Assembly: GCA_910586665.1 (NCBI GenBank)
Contig: CAJUIX010000031.1
Span: forward strand, 1 to 32,022
DNA length: 32,022 bases
Direction: 5' to 3'
From: an uncultured Duncaniella sp.
Lineage (GTDB): Bacteria > Bacteroidota > Bacteroidia > Bacteroidales > Muribaculaceae
The notes under the pieces are model-generated. The model saw only the letters and a list, made by a program, of their open reading frames with translations, was not told the DNA's origin and did not search any database. Positions 17,077 to 23,855 of the stretch are shown one piece after another. How positions within the stretch are numbered: the stretch's first letter is position 1; every line of letters starts with the position of its first letter. The position numbers and the translations under genes were made by a program.

Positions 17077-17249
17077 TTTATTAAACATAAAATATTCAAC
17101 TCCTTTCAATTGCTTATAGGGGGGAATAGAATAGTTCGAAGACCACTAGTGCTCTCCGAGCCATAGACATGACAGCTTACAGACGAATTTATTTTACAAT
17201 ATCAGCTCAGCCGCCAAGGATAATAGACAGCGTTATAATCGACTGATGT

Positions 17250-17269
17250 GGACGCTTTTAAAAGCGTCC
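17250..17269. repeat. Perfect 20-bp palindrome between fimbrillin and repressor genes
   Basis: GGACGCTTTTAAAAGCGTCC reads identically on both strands. It lies between convergent genes (fimbrillin 3 ending at 17076 and the repressor ending at 17329) and could act as a bidirectional terminator (A4/T4 centre, no trailing T run) or as an operator for a dimeric repressor. Confidence 0.6.
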
Positions 17270-17328
17270 CTACTGACATTATTGCAGGCGGATTATTTTC
17301 CTCTATATAGAAAAATGCTGCGGGACGG

Positions 17329-18030
17329 TCAGCTGACTTCGTAGTTGAGGATTGCTTCGACGAGGTAGAGGGAACGGATGTCGGTGCGGGCCACGTCCAT
17401 GTCATCGTAGGAGGGGTTGTCGCTGTGGAGCACGACCATCGAGGGGTCGGGGTGGCGGCGCAGGTATTTGACCATACGGTATTCCTCGAGCTCGACGACG
17501 TAGATCTGTCCCCAGAATATATTGCGGCAGTCGTTGATGCGGCGCACGGCGACATAGCCGCCGTTGACGATGCGCGGGCACATGCTGTCGCCGCGCACCT
17601 TGACTATGTGGGCGTCGGAGGGAATTTCGGGGAGGTTGACTGTGCCTATGGGGCGCGTCTCACCGAAGAGAGCCTCGAGGCTGCGGCAGCCGGCAGTGAC
17701 GTCGAGATCGTAGACAGGGATGCCGCCACAGACGTGGACGGGCGCAAGGGGACTGTCGAGCATGACGTCGCGCGCGGCGACGGGCTTGTCGAATGGGAGA
17801 CCTATGCCGTCACGGAGCCAGGGCTTCGAGACGCCGAGGTCGGCAACGATGCGATTGACCAGCCCCTCGGTGAAGGGGAGGCGGCCATTAAGCACTTTCG
17901 AGAGATTGGATGGATCGAGGCGGAGTATGGATGCAAGGCTACGCTGCGACAGATTACGCAGCGACATCAGATAGCGCACACGGTCAACGACCGTTTCAGA
18001 CACAGAGGCGGAGGATAAGGGTTCAGTCAT
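17329..18030 (-). CDS. CI/LexA-like repressor: XRE helix-turn-helix plus S24 peptidase domain
   Basis: A 233-residue transcriptional regulator. A helix-turn-helix lies at about residues 27-50 (LSQRSLASILRLDPSNLSKVLNG). The C-terminal S24 domain has the nucleophile Ser149 in VRGDSMCP and the general base Lys188 in EYRMVKYL. A candidate cleavage site Ala113-Gly114 lies in VYDLDVTAG. These spacings (35 and 39 residues) are very close to those of lambda CI and LexA, so RecA-stimulated self-cleavage is plausible. No phage gene surrounds it. Its promoter lies at 18070-18101 and includes a CCAAC...GTTGG dyad that could be an autoregulatory operator. Targets are unknown; the convergent fimbrial operon is the nearest candidate. 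It could equally be a homologue used for other stress responses. Confidence 0.85.
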   Translation of the reverse strand: MTEPLSSASVSETVVDRVRYLMSLRNLSQRSLASILRLDPSNLSKVLNGRLPFTEGLVNRIVADLGVSKPWLRDGIGLPFDKPVAARDVMLDSPLAPVHVCGGIPVYDLDVTAGCRSLEALFGETRPIGTVNLPEIPSDAHIVKVRGDSMCPRIVNGGYVAVRRINDCRNIFWGQIYVVELEEYRMVKYLRRHPDPSMVVLHSDNPSYDDMDVARTDIRSLYLVEAILNYEVS

Positions 18031-18069
18031 TAGATAAAATAACGGGGTTACACATTGTTATCACACCAA

Positions 18070-18101
18070 CAAAGATACAATCGAGTTGGCCATTTTATCA
18101 A
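18070..18101 (-). promoter_or_regulatory. Promoter of the CI/LexA-like repressor gene
   Basis: On the minus strand, TTG (18101-18099) and TATCTTTG (18077-18070) are 21 nt apart. The -7 box fits TAnnTTTG. CCAAC (18066-18070) and GTTGG (18085-18089) form a 5-bp dyad around the -7 box, a possible self-operator. Confidence 0.55.
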
Positions 18102-18205
18102 TAGAGAAACATTATTTAACTATCGTATGTTCGCGGCAGACGCTGCACGCAACGTCCCCTACGACCGCCATATTTTATACCTGCGCCATCACGTCACCCG
18201 CTGCG

Positions 18206-18241
18206 ATGTTAATAACTATGTTAATAAAAATGTTAATAACT
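18206..18241 (+). repeat. Three tandem 12-bp repeats (ATGTTAATAACT type)
   Basis: ATGTTAATAACT, ATGTTAATAAAA and ATGTTAATAACT lie head to tail at 18206, 18218 and 18230. The first and third are identical and the second differs at two positions. The complement of the core, TTATTAACA, differs from the DnaA box TTATNCACA at one position in copies one and three. They sit 26 bp upstream of the -33 element of the tRNA promoter, in an A+T-rich patch. Function unknown. Confidence 0.75.
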
Positions 18242-18267
18242 TTTTGATAAAAATAGCGTCAAAAGAT

Positions 18268-18298
18268 TTTGCCGTATCAAAAAAAGTCCCTACCTTTG
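18268..18298 (+). promoter_or_regulatory. Promoter of the tRNA gene
   Basis: TTTG (18268-18271) and TACCTTTG (18291-18298) are 19 nt apart, a full match to the Bacteroidetes consensus. Transcription would begin near 18305, 33 nt before the mature tRNA. Confidence 0.65.
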
Positions 18299-18337
18299 CC
18301 CTCGCAAAAGCAAGCAGGACACTGCGACGGCTTGAAT

Positions 18338-18411
18338 GGCGAGATAGCTCAGTTGGTTAGAGCGTCGGATTCATAACCCGGAGGTCCCGAGTTCAATTCT
18401 CGGTCTCGCTA
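18338..18411 (+). tRNA. tRNA-Met (anticodon CAT)
   Basis: All arms fold: acceptor GGCGAGA/TCTCGCT (ending in a G-U pair), D arm GCTC/GAGC, anticodon arm TCGGA/CCCGG around TTCATAA with CAT at 18372-18374, and T arm CCGAG/CTCGG with loop TTCAATT. The discriminator is A18411, and the CCA end is not encoded. The paired first base argues against the initiator tRNA. An elongator Met is most likely; a tRNA-Ile whose C34 is modified to lysidine also has a CAT anticodon and cannot be excluded by eye. Confidence 0.93.
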
Positions 18412-18415
18412 CACA

Positions 18416-18456
18416 AAAATCGGCTTAACTCACAGCAGTTTGGCCGATTTTCTTTT
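18416..18456 (+). terminator. Rho-independent terminator after the tRNA
   Basis: AAAATCGGC (18416-18424) pairs with GCCGATTTT (18443-18451), followed by CTTTT. The hairpin closes the tRNA transcript before the rpsU promoter. Confidence 0.75.
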
Positions 18457-18476
18457 GAAAATCGGAAAAGAATTTG

Positions 18477-18484
18477 TAATTTTG
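18477..18484 (+). promoter_or_regulatory. -7 promoter box for rpsU
   Basis: TAATTTTG fits TAnnTTTG and leads to a start near 18491. The preceding -33 region is obscured by the end of the tRNA terminator. Confidence 0.55.
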
Positions 18485-18490
18485 CCCCGC

Positions 18491-18596
18491 AAATTCGGCC
18501 GAATCAGCGGATTTGGAGCCTCGCGAGCTGTCGGGAGGCATTGTTTCAGTCTGATTCACATATTATTAACTTAATTACTATAATCAAAAAACCACA
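18491..18596 (+). promoter_or_regulatory. Structured leader of rpsU
   Basis: About 105 nt precede the ATG. Visible pairings are CAAAT (18490-18494) with ATTTG (18511-18515), enclosing the palindrome ATTCGGCCGAAT, and GCCTC (18518-18522) with GAGGC (18535-18539). The 25 nt before the ATG are A-rich with no Shine-Dalgarno sequence. Autoregulation by bS21 would fit but is inference. Confidence 0.35.
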
Positions 18597-18788
18597 ATGA
18601 TCATCGTACAAGTAAAAGAAGGTGAGAACATCGAGAAAGCTCTGAAGAAATTCAAGCGTAAATTTGAAAAAACCGGCATTGTTCGCGAGCTCCGTGCACG
18701 TCAGGCTTTCCAGAAGCCCTCTGTGACCAACCGCAAGAAAATGATGAAGGCTGTCTATGTACAGCACCTCCGCGCCAACGAGGAGTAA
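18597..18788 (+). CDS. rpsU: 30S ribosomal protein bS21
   Basis: The 63-residue protein begins MIIVQVKEGENIEKALKKFK and contains RELRARQAFQKPSV, diagnostic of Bacteroidetes bS21. It binds the small subunit near the anti-Shine-Dalgarno region; in this phylum bS21, with bS6 and bS18, helps hold the 16S tail away from mRNA. Single gene with its own promoter and a strong downstream hairpin. In Flavobacteriia rpsU is reported to keep an unusually strong Shine-Dalgarno; here none is visible before the ATG. Confidence 0.97.
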   Translation: MIIVQVKEGENIEKALKKFKRKFEKTGIVRELRARQAFQKPSVTNRKKMMKAVYVQHLRANEE

Positions 18789-18885
18789 TCCGCAGCCACG
18801 CGCGACACAGTTCAAATTCAATCGAAAGGAGGCCGAAACACTCCCGAATCACCCGAATTTACCCCTACAATAAATTATACGCTAT

Positions 18886-18927
18886 AATGGCGGTGAGGAT
18901 TGGCGCGCGCCAATTTCCACCGCTATT
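18886..18927 (+). terminator. Hairpin terminator after rpsU
   Basis: AATGGCGGTG (18886-18895) pairs with CACCGCTATT (18918-18927), enclosing the palindrome ATTGGCGCGCGCCAAT (18899-18914). The T run is weak (GTTGT). It is the only strong hairpin between rpsU and the next gene. Confidence 0.6.
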
Positions 18928-18972
18928 GTTGTAACTATCCCCCAACACAAATCCCCCAGCTCACGCCCCGAC

Positions 18973-21000
18973 ATGAAACGGCTCATCGACATACTTGCAG
19001 TCATCCTCGGCCTCGCCGCTGCCACCGCCTGCGGGCGCTCCGGCGTGGAGGAGAAGGAGTGCATATACAGCTGCGGGGATTTCGAGGTCTACGCCGACAG
19101 CATAGTCCGCGGGGGAAAAATCTATCGCGCCCTCAGCGACAGAGAAATCTGCGGCGCATGGCACATGGCCGACAGTGCCGCCACGACGCCGCGCTACAGC
19201 TCGCAGCAGCGCATGGCCGACGCGCTCTTTACCAAGGCACTGTCCGAGCGCATGCCCATGCCGACGAGCGAGGAGGTCTGGCTCAGCCTCGGACTTCTGC
19301 GTCCCGAGGAATCCGAAGCCGCGCTCCGTGCGATAGCCGACACGCCCGTGCCCGACAATCTCTACTTCCCCTTCGCGGCCACAGACCCATACTGGGCGGC
19401 GGCGGCATGGGAGGTCTACTGCGCCAACGGGTCCAAAAAATGGCTAAAGGAGGCCTACGAGACCATCGAAGCGTCGCTGCGCCGCCATTGGAGGACACAC
19501 CGCTCTTCAGAGCCGCCGCTCGTATGCGGCACCCCGCGCTACGTCCTTCAGCCCGCGGCCTACTACCCTGAATGGATGGACGAGATGGACCGCTTCCAAA
19601 GCATTGCCGCCTCCGTCAACATCTGCCACTCACATACATACAAGATACTGTCGCTCATGGCCGCCGAACTGCACCTCTATGCCGAAAAAGAGCATGAATC
19701 AAGCGCGCGGCGCCTGCGCGACGCTGTCAATGACCGCTTCTGGCTCCCCGAGCAGCAGCGCTATGCACAGTATCTCTACTGCGACTACGACCCTATCCCT
19801 TCCATAAACTCCGACAACCGCGCCAACGCCCTGGCGGTGCTCTTCGACATAGCCACTCCCGAAATGTCGGCAGCCATAGTGGCCTCCTCCCCCCTTCTCG
19901 AGGGGAGCGTCCCGGCGACATATCCCTCGACAGCCAAGAAATTAGCCCCGGAGGCGTCAGTAGCGACCCTCTTCGGCCTCGCGGCAGCCCGCGTGCGCAA
20001 CGCAGCGGCCTTCAACATGGCCGTCGGCACCCTATGGAACTCCGCTCTCGGCTCGCAGCTACCCGCGCAGTGGCCCGCGCTCGTCCTCCGCGGGCTCTTC
20101 GGCATCAGCCTCACCACCGCAGGGATGACCTTCGCCCCTATGGTCCCCCCGGATTTCGACGGCGACAAGAGGATAGAGGGACTGAGATACCGCGGAGCAA
20201 CGCTCGACATCAGTCTCCACGGGACCGGCGACCGCATCGCTGCTTTCATGCTCGACTCGGTCAGCAGCAGCGAGCCACGCATCCCTGCCGACCTCGAGGG
20301 GAACCACAAAATAGACATCACCCTCTCCGGCAATGACCTCCATGAGGCCAAAATCAACCTCTGCCAACCGATGCAGACACCTCCCACTCCGAAAGTGCAG
20401 TGGACCGGGGCGCGGGAGGCGCGTGAGGCCAACTTTGACCGCTCGCTCCGCTACGGGGTCTTCGTCGACGGCGTCCTCGTAGAGGAGCTCCACGGCGACC
20501 GCTACCATATCAGCGACAGCGGAGTGACCGTCACAGGCATCGTCCCCTCGGAGGACCGCGTCTGGGCGGGCTACACCCCGCGCCCACACGTCAGCGCGCC
20601 AGAGGGTACACTCATCACTATCAATGCCTCGTCGGTGACGCCTCGCCGACCTCCGCTCCACCTCATCAAGGACCGTAACACGGCCACCAACTATATCGAA
20701 CTGGCGGCGCGCCACAACACGCGCATCACCTGCTATGCCAACGTGGCCGAGGCGGGTGAGTATTTCATCACTGTCGGCTACAGCAACGGCTCGACACGCT
20801 GCGCCATGCGCGCGCTCGGGGTCAACGACCGCGACGTGGCCACCCTCATCTTCCCCTCCCGCCGCCCCAACGACTGGGTGAGGGTCTACCCCTCGACCAC
20901 CGTTGCCGTAAGCCTAAAGGAGGGAGTCAACAAGCTGTCGCTCACCTATATCGGCGGCACTATACTGCTCAACAAAATCACGCTTCTGAAAAAGGAATGA
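18973..21000 (+). CDS. Lipoprotein of the six-hairpin (alpha/alpha)6 glycosidase type
   Basis: A 675-residue envelope protein. The lipobox is ATAC with Cys20. Residues about 100-400 alternate helices typical of an (alpha/alpha)6 toroid, with DPYWAAAAWEVYC, SVNICHSHTYKILSLMAAELH, DNRANALAVLFDIA and PALVLRGLFGI as landmarks. A beta domain follows (about 400-460) beginning FAPMVPPDFDGDKRIEGLRYRGATLDISLHGTG, as in MGH1-like and GH65/GH78-like glycosidases. The last 200 residues look like two beta-sandwich modules, the final one CBM-like (SLKEGVNKLSLTYIGG). Catalytic acids cannot be assigned and the substrate is unknown. It overlaps the next gene by 4 bases (ATGA). Very G+C-rich. Confidence 0.7.
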   Translation: MKRLIDILAVILGLAAATACGRSGVEEKECIYSCGDFEVYADSIVRGGKIYRALSDREICGAWHMADSAATTPRYSSQQRMADALFTKALSERMPMPTSEEVWLSLGLLRPEESEAALRAIADTPVPDNLYFPFAATDPYWAAAAWEVYCANGSKKWLKEAYETIEASLRRHWRTHRSSEPPLVCGTPRYVLQPAAYYPEWMDEMDRFQSIAASVNICHSHTYKILSLMAAELHLYAEKEHESSARRLRDAVNDRFWLPEQQRYAQYLYCDYDPIPSINSDNRANALAVLFDIATPEMSAAIVASSPLLEGSVPATYPSTAKKLAPEASVATLFGLAAARVRNAAAFNMAVGTLWNSALGSQLPAQWPALVLRGLFGISLTTAGMTFAPMVPPDFDGDKRIEGLRYRGATLDISLHGTGDRIAAFMLDSVSSSEPRIPADLEGNHKIDITLSGNDLHEAKINLCQPMQTPPTPKVQWTGAREAREANFDRSLRYGVFVDGVLVEELHGDRYHISDSGVTVTGIVPSEDRVWAGYTPRPHVSAPEGTLITINASSVTPRRPPLHLIKDRNTATNYIELAARHNTRITCYANVAEAGEYFITVGYSNGSTRCAMRALGVNDRDVATLIFPSRRPNDWVRVYPSTTVAVSLKEGVNKLSLTYIGGTILLNKITLLKKE

Positions 21001-21500
21001 AAACAATAGGGATACTCTCGGACACACACTCATGCTGGGACGAGCGCTACGCCGCCCATTTCAAGGACTGCAACGAGATATGGCACGCCGGCGACATCGG
21101 CGACATCGACGTAATCCGCCGGCTCGAGGAGGTGGCGCCGGTGGTCAGAGCCGTGCGAGGCAACATCGACCACGGCGACGTCTGCCGCCGCTGCCGGGAA
21201 GCAGAACTGTTTGAGACCGAGGGGCTGCGCGTGTGGCTCACCCACATCGGCGGCTATCCAGGGAAATATGCCCCGGGGATAAAGAACAGCCTTGTCGAAA
21301 ACAGGGTCAACATAATGGTCTGCGGCCACTCCCACATACTCAAAGTGATGCCCGATCCGCAGCTCGGCCTGCTCCACATCAACCCCGGAGCCGCCGGTCA
21401 CCACGGCTGGCAGAAGGTGAGGACACTCATAAGGCTCACCCTCGACGCGGGCGTGATAGGGGGCCTCGAAGTCATCGAACTCGGAAAGATAAAGATATAG
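20997..21500 (+). CDS. YfcE/MJ0936-type metallophosphoesterase
   Basis: A small cytoplasmic phosphodiesterase with all metal-binding blocks in order: SDTH (8-11), HAGDIGD (30-36), RGNID (54-58), LTHIGG, and GHSH with a following NPGAAGHHG. The 167-residue length is typical of the YfcE family, whose members hydrolyse phosphodiesters in vitro and whose natural substrate is usually unknown. It begins within the stop of the glycosidase-like gene (ATGA), so translation is probably coupled, and the acetyltransferase gene follows 2 bp after its stop. Confidence 0.9.
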   Translation: MKTIGILSDTHSCWDERYAAHFKDCNEIWHAGDIGDIDVIRRLEEVAPVVRAVRGNIDHGDVCRRCREAELFETEGLRVWLTHIGGYPGKYAPGIKNSLVENRVNIMVCGHSHILKVMPDPQLGLLHINPGAAGHHGWQKVRTLIRLTLDAGVIGGLEVIELGKIKI

Positions 21501-21502
21501 CT

Positions 21503-22000
21503 ATGCAGGAGAATATGCTCATACGCCCGGTCAGGCCTGAGGATTATGGCGAGATTACACGAATCTACCGCCACTACGTCGTCGACACAGACATTTCATT
21601 CGAGCTCGTCCCGCCGACGGTCGAGGAAATGGGCAGGCGCATCGAAAGCTTCGCGGCCAAGTATCCCTGCCTCGTCTGCGAGGTCGACGGACAGATTGCC
21701 GGCTACTGCTACGCCCATGCATGGAAGGAGCGCGCGGCCTACTCGCAGACCCTCGAGACGACTGTCTACCTCTCCCCCTCCCGCACAGGGTGCGGAATCG
21801 GGAGCGCACTGATGCGCCGCCTCATCACAGAGTGCCGCGAGGCAGGCTTCGGGGCCCTCATCGCATGTATCACAGGCGGCAACGAGGCAAGCTGCCGCAT
21901 GCACGAGCGTCTTGGCTTCAGAAAGGCGTCGTTCTTCACCGGCGTGGGCCGGAAATTCGGCCGCTGCCTCGACGTGGTCGACTACCAGCTCACACTCTGA
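21503..22000 (+). CDS. GNAT acetyltransferase, phosphinothricin acetyltransferase-like
   Basis: A 165-residue GNAT enzyme starting MQENMLIRPVRPEDYGEI. The motif block ETTVYLSPSRTGCGIGSALMRRLI contains the acetyl-CoA pyrophosphate loop (R/Q-x-x-G-x-G/A pattern), and NEASCRMHERLGFRKASFFTGVGRKFGRCLDVVDYQ matches the Pat/YncA (MnaT) subfamily. Members acetylate methionine sulfone or sulfoximine, phosphinothricin or related amino acids; the natural substrate here is not known. A longer frame open from 21233 would run through the phosphoesterase gene and is rejected. Last gene of the three-gene operon. Confidence 0.85.
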   Translation: MQENMLIRPVRPEDYGEITRIYRHYVVDTDISFELVPPTVEEMGRRIESFAAKYPCLVCEVDGQIAGYCYAHAWKERAAYSQTLETTVYLSPSRTGCGIGSALMRRLITECREAGFGALIACITGGNEASCRMHERLGFRKASFFTGVGRKFGRCLDVVDYQLTL

Positions 22001-22037
22001 GATTCCACAGCGGCAATACTTGCCATTAACACAAAAA

Positions 22038-22099
22038 ATTTCATCCGACCGGCCCTCGCGCAGGGGGACTCCCTGCCGCTTTCCCGATCGGACGAAAAT
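22038..22099. terminator. Bidirectional hairpin between convergent genes
   Basis: TTTCATCCGACCG on the left pairs imperfectly with CGATCGGACGAAA on the right, and GCAGGG/CCCTGC form an inner stem. A run precedes (AAAAAAT) and follows (GAAAAT), so it can end the acetyltransferase transcript on + and the porin transcript on -. Confidence 0.65.
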
Positions 22100-22144
22100 G
22101 TGTATAAAAATCAAATTACCCTTAAATGAGTAGTATTTCTTAGT

Positions 22145-23455
22145 TTAGAACGAGAACTGTGCGAGCGCGCCGACGCGTCGTGCCCAGCCGTGGGTGCCGT
22201 CGAAGTTCTGACGCTTGCCAAAATTGAACTCACCTCCGAAGCGGATGCGGGGAGTGAGGTCCCAGAAGAGATTGACAGCGCTGTATAGACCATATTTGTA
22301 GTCCGAACCGACCTCGTTGTTGGACGAAGGAAGGTAGCGTCCCTGGCCGAAGGTGGCCGACATGAATATATTCGGGCGGAAATTATACTGTAATCCAAGG
22401 AAGTAGCCCCAGCCAGGGACAGTACACAGCTTTCCGGGAGTCGTCTGCGACTCAACGAGGTCATACTTGCCCAGGAGGAAGTCGCCACCGAAGTTGGAAT
22501 ATGAGCGTCCGCCATTGACAGTGCCGTAGAAGGTCAGAGGGTCGACAGGGCGGAAGACAGTGCTTAACTGCACACCCCAGCCCACCTGCTGGTGATTGCG
22601 CCCGGTGACGAGGTCACGGTAAGGGAGGAAGCGAGTGATGCCTGACAGGCGGACGTGCTGCCCCGGTTTCCACTCATACTGCACCATAGCCGCTATGTTA
22701 GGAAGGAACTCGCTGCGCGCCGCAGCCTGCGTTCCATCGGCCTGGATGGACATGCTCGGAGTCTCTACAGAGCTGGCCATATAGAATCCGCTCTTTTTGA
22801 AATGGTGCATATAGCGGATGAGCACGCTCGTAGCATCCATCTTCATCGTCGGGCCGTTAGAGTCGATGGTCGGCGGGACTGCCGCACCGTCGCTGAATGT
22901 CGAAGGCGCATAACCGACAGTCCAGTCATTGACAACAGCATATGCTTTCTTCAGGTGGAAGTCGCGGCTCTGGTAACCGTTGAAATTCGCCTCGATGTAT
23001 AGCTGGTATGAACCGAGATTCTTGTTGCGGCCTATGACGCGGAAGAATAGCGCCGTTCCTGCCGGAGTCGTCCCGAGAGCCTGGCGGTTAAGCTCGTCGC
23101 GCCGCGTAGGGATAAAATATGGCGAGAAGCCCGGAATCCCCGTGGTGCCCCCCCAGTCAAAATATCCCCTCATCCTGACGAGGCCGCCGATACCCATAGC
23201 CAGCTGTGTGTCGCGGCTCATGAAGAGAAAGTAAGGAGCCTGCGGGTCCTGGAAACTGCGAAACTGGTCATAGTAGAAATTCTCGATAAGGTTACGGATA
23301 GAATCCGCCTGCGGATCCTCCCCCTTGCCGTAGAAAATAATCTTATGGTCATTGACCAGGTTCTCATGCTGCTCCTCGACAGGGCCGGCGAGGGCTGAAA
23401 GCCCACCGACGGTTAGCGTCACGGCTGTCAGAAATAATTTTTGGAGAATATTCAT
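22145..23455 (-). CDS. DcaP-like outer-membrane porin
   Basis: The 436-residue protein has a signal peptide ending near LSALAG (about residue 24), then a short helical stretch containing DHKIIFYGKGEDPQADSI, then a beta-barrel. DTQLAMGIGGLVRMRGYFDWGG marks the start of the barrel as in the DcaP/OprB-like trimeric porins, and alternating aromatic strands continue to the C-terminal ALAQFSF, the outer-membrane targeting ending with Phe. Likely a general or dicarboxylate-type diffusion channel; specificity is not readable. It is monocistronic and convergent to the acetyltransferase operon. Its promoter is not clear; the best candidate is AACTTTTG on the minus strand (23611-23604), one mismatch from consensus. 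Confidence 0.82.
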   Translation of the reverse strand: MNILQKLFLTAVTLTVGGLSALAGPVEEQHENLVNDHKIIFYGKGEDPQADSIRNLIENFYYDQFRSFQDPQAPYFLFMSRDTQLAMGIGGLVRMRGYFDWGGTTGIPGFSPYFIPTRRDELNRQALGTTPAGTALFFRVIGRNKNLGSYQLYIEANFNGYQSRDFHLKKAYAVVNDWTVGYAPSTFSDGAAVPPTIDSNGPTMKMDATSVLIRYMHHFKKSGFYMASSVETPSMSIQADGTQAAARSEFLPNIAAMVQYEWKPGQHVRLSGITRFLPYRDLVTGRNHQQVGWGVQLSTVFRPVDPLTFYGTVNGGRSYSNFGGDFLLGKYDLVESQTTPGKLCTVPGWGYFLGLQYNFRPNIFMSATFGQGRYLPSSNNEVGSDYKYGLYSAVNLFWDLTPRIRFGGEFNFGKRQNFDGTHGWARRVGALAQFSF

Positions 23456-23855
23456 AATAGTGATGATTTTTATTCATTAAACCTCGGTATCGAATTTTCA
23501 CATTCAGAGTATAAAATTCACTTTTAATAACACACCCGCACCAAAACAAGTTCATCGCCCACTCGAATTTTATTACTCATTGCGCATTATCGGCCCTTTG
23601 GCGCAAAAGTTCCTTTCAAAATTTAGGGATTTCCCTAAAGTCCACAAAATTAACGCATTTACTACCCGATTTTTTAATAATATTCCGATAATTATTTTTA
23701 TTTTTGTGACAAGGATGATGCATGTCTCATTATCACGAACAAGAAAAAGAGCTATGCCGATATCGAATATTTAACTAAAATTCTGTATCGGCACCGCTAT
23801 ATTAAAAATCTAAACCAACCAATCACCCAATAGCCACACCTGAAAAATTGTCATT
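23456..23855. other. A+T-rich divergent intergenic region
   Basis: About 400 bp with no gene, between the porin (minus) and the SPFH-like gene (plus). It holds the candidate + promoter at 23699-23706 and a weak minus -7 candidate at 23604-23611. Otherwise I see only A+T-rich sequence. Confidence 0.5.
23699..23706 (+). promoter_or_regulatory. -7 promoter box for the SPFH/zinc-ribbon/HEPN cluster
   Basis: TATTTTTG fits TAnnTTTG, though the region is so A+T-rich that a chance match is possible. The leader would be about 143 nt. No clear -33 TTTG at 19-21 nt. Confidence 0.35.

Larger units (their letters stand above)
18031..18337. other. Divergent intergenic region, repressor to tRNA
   Basis: About 307 bp without a protein gene. 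It holds the repressor promoter (minus strand), a triple 12-bp repeat and the tRNA promoter (plus strand). The rest, 18102-18205, shows nothing I can name. Confidence 0.6.

Noticed and set aside
17425..18018. 197-codon + strand frame opposite the repressor gene
   Set aside because: It is the complement of a gene with clear HTH and S24 motifs and has an Asp/Ala/Val-rich composition typical of antisense frames in G+C-rich genes.
18206..18241. Replication origin
   Set aside because: The repeats resemble DnaA boxes with a mismatch, but no dnaA, exact TTATCCACA box or other origin gene is in view, and skew cannot be judged from this window.
20059..20715. 218-codon minus-strand frame opposite the glycosidase-like gene
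   Set aside because: Antisense shadow of a G+C-rich coding region, with no signal peptide, motif or promoter.
21233..21502. Upstream extension of the acetyltransferase
   Set aside because: It runs through the phosphoesterase gene in another frame; a normal GNAT N-terminus starts at 21503.
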